Assembly: GCA_949935685.1 (NCBI GenBank)
Contig: CATLGN010000045.1
Location: 1 to 9,248 of the forward strand
Direction of reading: 5' to 3'
Source: an uncultured Lachnospiraceae bacterium
GTDB taxonomy: Bacteria; Bacillota; Clostridia; Lachnospirales; Lachnospiraceae
DNA: 9,248 nt
The position numbers and the translations under genes were made by a program. This document shows positions 1 to 5,100 of the stretch, piece by piece (the first letter of the stretch is position 1; each line of letters opens with the position of its first letter). Below the pieces are notes generated by a model, which searched no databases, had not been told where the DNA came from, and worked only from the letters and a program-made list of their open reading frames with translations.

Positions 1-160
1 GGGCACAGCGATAAGAACTGCTAATACCCTCCGCAAGGTGTACGACCGGAGCACTGCGCACCTGACGGAATGATACTGCATTGCGGACTTTTTCCGTCTC
101 TATCCCGCTTAGTTTACGAAATGTTCATAGTTTGTTCATTCATGCGTTTGTCGTGATACC
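1..160. other. Leader region upstream of nth; no confident gene
   Basis: No gene can be assigned with confidence here. In the second + frame an open stretch from base 2 runs to a TGA at 71-73 and could be the last 23 codons of an upstream gene, but the piece is too short to identify. From 74 on, all frames look non-coding and the sequence becomes richer in A and T. Two copies of TGTTCAT lie at 122-128 and 133-139, 11 bases apart start to start, which is about one helical turn. No convincing terminator hairpin followed by a T run was found. Confidence 0.4.
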
Positions 161-163
161 GGA

Positions 164-192
164 GCTCCTGTTTATTGTAATTTTCCGGGAGC
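164..192. repeat. Inverted repeat flanking the nth -35 element
   Basis: GCTCCTG at 164-170 can pair with CGGGAGC at 186-192 (seven pairs, one of them G-T), leaving a 15-base interval that contains the -35 hexamer of the predicted promoter. The arms could be an operator or a short hairpin. No known regulator motif was recognised, so any function is inference, and an imperfect 7-base repeat can arise by chance. Confidence 0.3.
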
Positions 193-203
193 CTGTGTAT
201 AAT
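175..203 (+). promoter_or_regulatory. Predicted sigma-A promoter for the nth-pnuC-nadR operon
   Basis: TTGTAA at 175-180 is followed after exactly 17 bases by a perfect TATAAT at 198-203. The -35 matches the TTGACA consensus at four of six positions. Transcription would begin near 210, only a few bases before the ribosome binding site AAAGGAG (214-220), so the mRNA leader would be very short. That leaves no room for a riboswitch or attenuator between promoter and gene. This is the only strong promoter seen before nth, pnuC and nadR, which fits one transcript for the three. Confidence 0.75.
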
Positions 204-226
204 AGGAACAGGCAAAGGAGATACCT

Positions 227-862
227 ATGACAAAAAAACAGCGTACTTTGGAAATTATCGCAAAATTAAAGCAGGAATATCCCGATGCGGGCTGCACGCT
301 GGACTATGATCAGGCGTGGAAATTGCTCGTCAGCGTGCGATTGGCGGCACAGTGTACCGATGCGAGAGTGAATGTGGTGGTGGAAGAACTCTATCGGATA
401 TTTCCCGATGTCAACGCGCTGGCAGAGGCGTCCGTGGAGGAAATTGAAAAGATTGTCCGTCCCTGCGGACTGGGAAAGAGCAAGGCGAGAGACATTAACG
501 CCTGCATGAAGATACTGCGGGATACGTATGAGGGAAAGGTTCCCGATGATTTTGACAAACTGCTGGCGCTGCCGGGCGTGGGCAGGAAAAGTGCAAATCT
601 GATTATGGGAGATGTGTTTGGCAAACCTGCCATAGTGACGGACACCCACTGCATCCGTCTGGTAAACCGTATGGGTCTGGTGGACGGGATCAAAGAGCCG
701 GCAAAAGTCGAAAAAGAACTGTGGAAAATCGTTCCTCCCGAGGAGGGCAGCGATTTCTGCCACCGGCTTGTTGAACATGGGAGAGCGGTATGTACGGCGC
801 GAACCCATCCCGCCTGTGACAAATGCTGCCTGCAGGATATTTGTAAAAAAGCTGGTGTGTGA
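227..862 (+). CDS. nth: Endonuclease III (DNA glycosylase/AP lyase)
   Basis: This 211-residue protein has the normal length and layout of endonuclease III, which removes oxidised pyrimidines from DNA and cleaves the abasic site in base-excision repair. The helix-hairpin-helix is at about 115-125 (LPGVGRKSAN), with the catalytic lysine at K121 and the catalytic aspartate at D139 (TDTH). Q41 in AAQCTD matches the conserved pocket glutamine. Four cysteines near the C terminus (C189, C197, C200, C206) would hold a 4Fe-4S cluster. Their spacing is C-x7-C-x2-C-x5-C, one residue longer in the first gap than in E. coli Nth (x6). The ATG at 227 is set by AAAGGAG six bases upstream. The gene is first in a tight operon and its TGA overlaps the GTG start of pnuC. 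Identity is very secure; what is unusual is the neighbour, not the protein. Confidence 0.96.
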   Translation: MTKKQRTLEIIAKLKQEYPDAGCTLDYDQAWKLLVSVRLAAQCTDARVNVVVEELYRIFPDVNALAEASVEEIEKIVRPCGLGKSKARDINACMKILRDTYEGKVPDDFDKLLALPGVGRKSANLIMGDVFGKPAIVTDTHCIRLVNRMGLVDGIKEPAKVEKELWKIVPPEEGSDFCHRLVEHGRAVCTARTHPACDKCCLQDICKKAGV

Positions 863-1563
863 TATTGGGGAAGTTATATGAATTTTTCCGCAATGAGACG
901 GAAGGATGGAAAAAGTGGGAAGTATTCTGGCTCCTGTCTGCATGTGCGGTTATTATGGGATTGAGCCTTTTCTGGGGCGACACATGGATGGGCATCGTTT
1001 CGGCTGTGACGGGCGTTGCCTGTGTCGTATGTACGGGTAAGGGAAAGCTATCGGCCTACCTTTTCGGACTGATCAACACGGTATTGTATGCGGTTATTTC
1101 GTGGAAAGCCGCTTTATATGGGGAGACAATGCTGAACGCCCTGTATTATGTTCCGATGCAGTTTGTCGGATTCCGCGTATGGAACCGGCATATGAATGAA
1201 AAGACGCAGGAAGTGAAAAAGCGGCGTATGAATTGGCGCAGCAGAATCGTTCTGCTGGCGGTCATGATTGGTTGTACATACTTATATGGGCTGTTATTAC
1301 TGCGCCTGAACGACGCAATGCCGTTTGTCGATGCGTTTACGACCGTGTCTTCGGTGATCGCGATGTTTGTCAGCGTGAAAATGTTTGCGGAGCAGTGGTG
1401 GATCTGGATTGCGGTCGATGTGTTCAGCGTGTATATGTGGTGGTGCAATTTTACAGCGGGCAATGACAATATGGCGACTCTGCTGATGTGGGTTGTCTAT
1501 CTGGGAAATGCGGTTATTATGCTTGTCAAATGGGAAAAAGAGGCGTTGGCAAATCCTGTGTAA
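859..1563 (+). CDS. pnuC: PnuC-type nicotinamide riboside transporter
   Basis: This is a 234-residue, strongly hydrophobic protein with about seven predicted membrane segments, the size and build of PnuC facilitators. These import nicotinamide riboside, which is trapped inside the cell by phosphorylation. The family pattern is visible around residues 70-109 (GLINTVLYAVISWKAALYGE, then a tyrosine- and proline-containing helix ending near FRVWNRH) and around 178-195 (EQWWIWIAVDVFSVYMWW). A basic loop (KKRR, 120-123) lies between the two halves, probably cytoplasmic by the positive-inside rule. The start is GTG at 859, overlapping the nth stop by four bases (GTGA). No good ribosome binding site precedes it, so translation is likely coupled to nth. 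The next in-frame ATG, at 958, would cut into the first helix. A TTG at 865 is a weaker alternative. The adjoining nadR-type gene strongly supports nicotinamide riboside as substrate; thiamine or riboflavin relatives (PnuT, PnuX) are less likely here. Confidence 0.93.
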   Translation: MILGKLYEFFRNETEGWKKWEVFWLLSACAVIMGLSLFWGDTWMGIVSAVTGVACVVCTGKGKLSAYLFGLINTVLYAVISWKAALYGETMLNALYYVPMQFVGFRVWNRHMNEKTQEVKKRRMNWRSRIVLLAVMIGCTYLYGLLLLRLNDAMPFVDAFTTVSSVIAMFVSVKMFAEQWWIWIAVDVFSVYMWWCNFTAGNDNMATLLMWVVYLGNAVIMLVKWEKEALANPV

Positions 1564-1590
1564 ACAGGTGCAAACGTAACGGAGGTTGTT

Positions 1591-2628
1591 ATGCGGTACC
1601 AGGTCGGAATGTATGGCGGATCGTTTGACCCGCTTCATATCGGACACATCCATGACATCATTAAGGCATCTGCGATGTGCGGGGAATTGTATGTGGTGAT
1701 CAGTTGGTGCGAGGGTCGTGAGAGCACGCAAAAGGAACTGCGTTATCGCTGGATTCTGAACAGCACAAGGCATTTATCCAACGTCAGAATTATTCTCATA
1801 GAAGATCAGGCTGTCAGCAAGGAAGCGTACAATACGGATTATTATTGGGAAAAAGGCGCGGAGGATATAAAAAAGGCGATCAGAAAGCCAATCGACGCGG
1901 TGTTCTGCGGGGATGATTATAAGGGTACGAACCGGTTTGAAAGCCTGTATGGCCCACAGGCAGATGTGATTTATTTCGCACGGCGGGAAGTGCCGATCAG
2001 TTCCACTGAGATAAGAGAATGGGCGGGCAGAAACTGGGATTATATCCCGGATGTCTGCAAAGCCTGTTATACGCAAAAGGTTCTGATTGTCGGCAGCGAA
2101 AGTACGGGAAAATCCACACTGGTACAAAATCTGGCGGCTGCGTACAATACCAATTATGTGTCGGAAGTGGGACGGGATACGTGCGCCTTTGCAGGCGGCG
2201 AGGAGCTGATGATCGCAGAAGATCTGTATGAAAATCTGCTCAGACAGAAGATTCATGTCATGGATGCGGCAAAACAGAGTAACCGTATTTTATTTGTGGA
2301 CACAGATGCGCTGACAACGTTGTTTTATTCCCGTTTTCTGCTGACGGATGAGAAAGAAATCGCTGCCTGTACCAGACTGGCGGAAGCCATTCATGCGATT
2401 ACAAAATGGGATCTGGTGCTGTTTCTGGAGCCGACGGTGGCGTTTGTGCAGGACGGAACGAGAAATGAGCGGATCGCAGAGGACAGGGAGAAATACAGCA
2501 GACAGATTAAAGATTTACTGGAAGCATATCATGTTACATATCATAGTCTTGACGGAGATTATGAAGACCGGTTTGTAAAGGCGAAAGAACTGATTTCACA
2601 ATATCTGAAAACAGATACGAAATGGTAA
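1591..2628 (+). CDS. nadR: Bifunctional NMN adenylyltransferase/ribosylnicotinamide kinase, NadR type
   Basis: The protein (345 residues) joins two enzymes of NAD salvage. Residues 1-150 form the nucleotidyltransferase domain: GGSFDPLHIGH at 9-19 with the HxGH signature at 16-19, and ISSTEIR at 136-142. Residues 162-345 form a P-loop kinase with Walker A GSESTGKST at 168-176, an aspartate-bearing strand LFVDTDA at 234-240, and a basic lid region around DGTRNERIAEDRE (288-300). The kinase half phosphorylates nicotinamide riboside to NMN and the other half adenylates NMN to NAD. The N-terminal helix-turn-helix that makes E. coli NadR a repressor is absent: the chain begins six residues before the nucleotide-binding motif. 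This form should therefore be purely enzymatic. GGAGG (1581-1585) sits five bases before the ATG, 27 bases after pnuC. The pair makes a complete uptake-and-trap route for nicotinamide riboside. Confidence 0.95.
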   Translation: MRYQVGMYGGSFDPLHIGHIHDIIKASAMCGELYVVISWCEGRESTQKELRYRWILNSTRHLSNVRIILIEDQAVSKEAYNTDYYWEKGAEDIKKAIRKPIDAVFCGDDYKGTNRFESLYGPQADVIYFARREVPISSTEIREWAGRNWDYIPDVCKACYTQKVLIVGSESTGKSTLVQNLAAAYNTNYVSEVGRDTCAFAGGEELMIAEDLYENLLRQKIHVMDAAKQSNRILFVDTDALTTLFYSRFLLTDEKEIAACTRLAEAIHAITKWDLVLFLEPTVAFVQDGTRNERIAEDREKYSRQIKDLLEAYHVTYHSLDGDYEDRFVKAKELISQYLKTDTKW

Positions 2629-2632
2629 AAAT

Positions 2633-3947
2633 ATGTCTCGGAAAAAGGGAAGCGCGATTATTTTCGGTATCATAACGATGATGGCAGCGGTATTTTTGTC
2701 CGGCTGTGCCGATACGACACGTTTGAAAAGCGGAGAGACCATAGCGGAGACGACGGGAAGCGGAGAGGCAACGCCGGACAAAGATGAAAATGCCGGACAG
2801 GAACGACAGCCTGTCGATGCGGAGGCGGCCTGTCCGGTCATTTGTTGTGGAACTGACAGACTGTGAGAGTATCAGTTCCTTTCGGGAGGGGCTGGCGTAT
2901 TTTAGCAGGGACGGACAGTACGGATACATGGACAATTTGGGGAATCCCGTATCGTCGGACAAAAAGACGGTTGGTTTCACTGTTTTGACAGGGCGGGAAA
3001 AGAAATTTTTTCGGCTGTATCGGAACGGGTGTGGGAACGCGGCGGACTGTTCTGCATCGGGCAGGGCGATCGGGCCGGGCTGATGGACGAAAACGGCTGT
3101 TACGGCGTATTGGATTTTACAGGACAGGTGAGGGCGCCGTTCCGCTACAGACAGATCCGGTATATGGATGTCTGGGATGGTCTGTGTGTCACCGATGCGG
3201 AAACGGGGAAAATGGGATTTCTGGATGCGTCAGCATGGATGGGAAGTCTGGTGTTATCCGTTCCGACGGAACGCTGGAAACTTCTTTGCTGTATGACAAG
3301 ACACGGGCATGTTAGTCAGAACGGGAAGGGAATCGGGGCAGAGGTCGGAGGATGCGCTTTTGAGCAATCAGATCACACCAAAAGCCGGGCCGTTTGCCAA
3401 CTTTTTGCAGAGCGGAACGATCACGGTTTCGGACGGCAGCGATAAAGATACACTGGATATGGCAGCGATGGGGCAGTATCGGAAATGCAGCAGGCTTTAC
3501 CGGATCGGGGAGGAATCGATATTGTATTTTTATGCCGAACCGTGGCGGCGGCTGAATTTTCCCGAATCATACAGCGGCCTGTTTCTTGCCGGGAACGGTC
3601 AGACAGAACCGCTGATTATCGGTTACGAATGCGGCGGTTCTCTCAGAGGGGATTATGTTTGTTTCTGGTATGATATGCAGGACAATGTATGGAAACCGGG
3701 CACGGAGGAGAATTGGGGCGGTTTCGGCGGCAATGCGTACGGCGGAACCATATACACACTGGAAAACAGGCAGGCCATTTCCGAAAACTCGTTTTTGTGT
3801 GTCCGGCAGACGGGCCCGGATGGAGAAGCACTGATGGAATATTATGTCAATGATACACCGACCTCTGAGGAGTGTTATCATGCGGTAAAGGAAAGGTATC
3901 GGTATGCGCCGACGCTGACCGGACTTTATGGCTGGAATGCGTGGTAA
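2633..3947 (+). pseudogene. Broken WG-repeat lipoprotein gene (at least four frame changes)
   Basis: This was once one gene for a secreted lipoprotein. Segment A (2633 to about 2835) encodes a lipoprotein signal peptide with lipobox LSGC (cysteine at residue 25) and a Ser/Thr/Glu-rich linker. Segment B (about 2836-2950) shifts frame and gives a WG-type repeat, FREGLAYFSRDGQYGYMDN. Segment C (about 2950-3230) is in A's frame again, with three repeat-like pieces (for example GWFHCFDRAGKEIF and GCYGVLDFTGQV). Segment D (about 3232-3314) is in a third frame, with MDGKSGVIRSDG. Segment E (about 3320-3947) returns to B's frame and carries an uninterrupted C-terminal domain of about 200 residues with no family I recognise. 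Stops at 2866, 3083, 3315 and 3445 close the old frames. The first ATG lies four bases after nadR with a poor ribosome binding site. Reading errors are possible but unlikely, as all neighbours are intact. The exact indel sites cannot be fixed without an intact homologue. Confidence 0.82.
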
Positions 3948-3970
3948 AAAGAGCGAAAAAAGCGGAAAAG

Positions 3971-3976
3971 AAAGGA
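3971..3976 (+). promoter_or_regulatory. Ribosome binding site deciding the SbcD/YhaO-like start
   Basis: AAAGGA ends five bases before the ATG at 3982. The open frame extends upstream to an ATG at 3928 inside the broken lipoprotein gene, but that would add 18 Lys/Arg/Ser-rich residues ahead of the conserved first strand MKIIHCADLHLD. The site and the family N terminus together favour 3982. Confidence 0.75.
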
Positions 3977-3981
3977 TAGCT

Positions 3982-5082
3982 ATGAAAATCATACATTGTG
4001 CAGATCTGCATCTGGATGCCGTCATGACTTCGGTCCTGGGCCGGGAAAAGGCACGGGAACGAAGGGCGGAACTGCTGCATACCTTTGAACGAATGGTTTC
4101 GTATGCCGATTCTCATGATGTAAGGGGGATTATCATTGCGGGCGATCTGTTTGACAGGAAGAGAATTTCGGCAACGGCGCTTCATACGGTAAAAGCGGCG
4201 ATTACCGCGCACCCGGATATTTGCTTTTATTATCTGCGGGGCAATCATGATACGGGAAGCTTTCCGGGCGGCCCGGAGGATATACCGGATAATCTGAAGC
4301 TTTTTTCGGACCATTGGATAACGTATGTTATAAAAACGGGCGCAAAAGAGATTGCCATATCCGGGGCGGAACTGAACCGGGAAAATGCAGCTGCCATCTA
4401 TGATACCATTCCGGCCAATCGGGACAGATTCCATATCGTGACGCTTCACGGGCAGACGACGGAAGATGCGAAAGGCGGAGCTGAGACCATCCATCTCCGA
4501 AAACTGCGGAACAAAGGAATCGATTACCTTGCCCTTGGACATATCCATGCATATCGCACGGGGGCGCTGGACAGCAGAGGGCGTTATTGTTACGCCGGTT
4601 GTCTGGAGGGCCGGGGATTTGATGAATGCGGCGCGCATGGGTTTGTGCTTTTGGACATTGATACGGAATCGGGTACTTTCACACAGGAGTTCATCCCGAT
4701 TGCAGAGAGAAGTCTGTATACAGTGGAGATTGTCATTTCCGGGTGTATGACAACGACGGAAATAGCGGAAAAATTAAAACAAGTTTTATTGGATATGAAT
4801 TTTGACGAAAAAAATTTAATGAAAATTATATTAAAAGGCAGCGTGGACGTCGCTTGCGAAAAAGATCTGGAATTACTTACCAAAAAAATGGAAGACGTAT
4901 GTTATTTTATAAAAATTTATGACGAGACAACGGTGCATGTGGACTATCATACTTATGCGCTCGATGAATCCCTGAAAGGTGAGTTTGTGAGACTGGTATC
5001 CGGGGCGGACCTGAAGGAGGCGGATAAAGGGACGATTATCCGCTATGGCCTGCAGGCATTGGCAGGGGAAGATTTTACATAG
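3982..5082 (+). CDS. SbcD/Mre11-like metallophosphoesterase nuclease, YhaO type
   Basis: This is a 366-residue calcineurin-like phosphoesterase of the Mre11/SbcD/YhaO group, DNA exo/endonucleases that work with an SMC-like ATPase on DNA ends and hairpins. All metal-binding blocks are present in order: ADLHLD at 7-12 (D8, H10), GDLFD at 54-58, GNHD at 87-90, H156 in TLHGQ, and GHIH at 186-189. About 245-366 form a C-terminal part that probably caps the nuclease and contacts the partner. The gene directly precedes its ATPase partner with an 18-base gap, so they are surely cotranscribed. The order (nuclease first, ATPase second) and the partner's membrane segments resemble Bacillus subtilis yhaO-yhaN more than classical sbcD-sbcC. 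Codons for about residues 259-315 are much richer in A and T than the rest. The start is fixed by AAAGGA at 3971-3976. No own promoter or terminator was found in the short gap after the broken lipoprotein gene. Confidence 0.92.
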   Translation: MKIIHCADLHLDAVMTSVLGREKARERRAELLHTFERMVSYADSHDVRGIIIAGDLFDRKRISATALHTVKAAITAHPDICFYYLRGNHDTGSFPGGPEDIPDNLKLFSDHWITYVIKTGAKEIAISGAELNRENAAAIYDTIPANRDRFHIVTLHGQTTEDAKGGAETIHLRKLRNKGIDYLALGHIHAYRTGALDSRGRYCYAGCLEGRGFDECGAHGFVLLDIDTESGTFTQEFIPIAERSLYTVEIVISGCMTTTEIAEKLKQVLLDMNFDEKNLMKIILKGSVDVACEKDLELLTKKMEDVCYFIKIYDETTVHVDYHTYALDESLKGEFVRLVSGADLKEADKGTIIRYGLQALAGEDFT

Positions 5083-5100
5083 CGGAGGGGGAAGCGGTAC

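Noticed and set aside
2..73. Possible last 23 codons of an upstream gene in the second + frame
   Set aside because: It is too short to show coding character, and a - strand frame over the same bases is also open. Mentioned in the leader entry only.
64..98. Possible terminator: GACGGAA (64-70) pairing with TTCCGTC (92-98)
   Set aside because: The loop would be 21 bases and no T run follows the second arm, so it is not a convincing intrinsic terminator.
3309..3947. Independent 212-residue gene starting at the ATG at 3309
   Set aside because: There is no ribosome binding site before this ATG, no signal peptide, and the frame continues the damaged lipoprotein. I read it as the surviving C-terminal part, although residual expression cannot be excluded.
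2633..3947. Programmed ribosomal frameshifting in the lipoprotein gene
   Set aside because: Four separate frame changes in both directions, without slippery heptamers at the junctions and with apparent loss of repeat parts, fit decay better than recoding.
3847..4638. 263-residue open frame on the - strand
   Set aside because: It is antisense to the metallophosphoesterase motifs of the SbcD/YhaO-like gene and shows no protein-like pattern.
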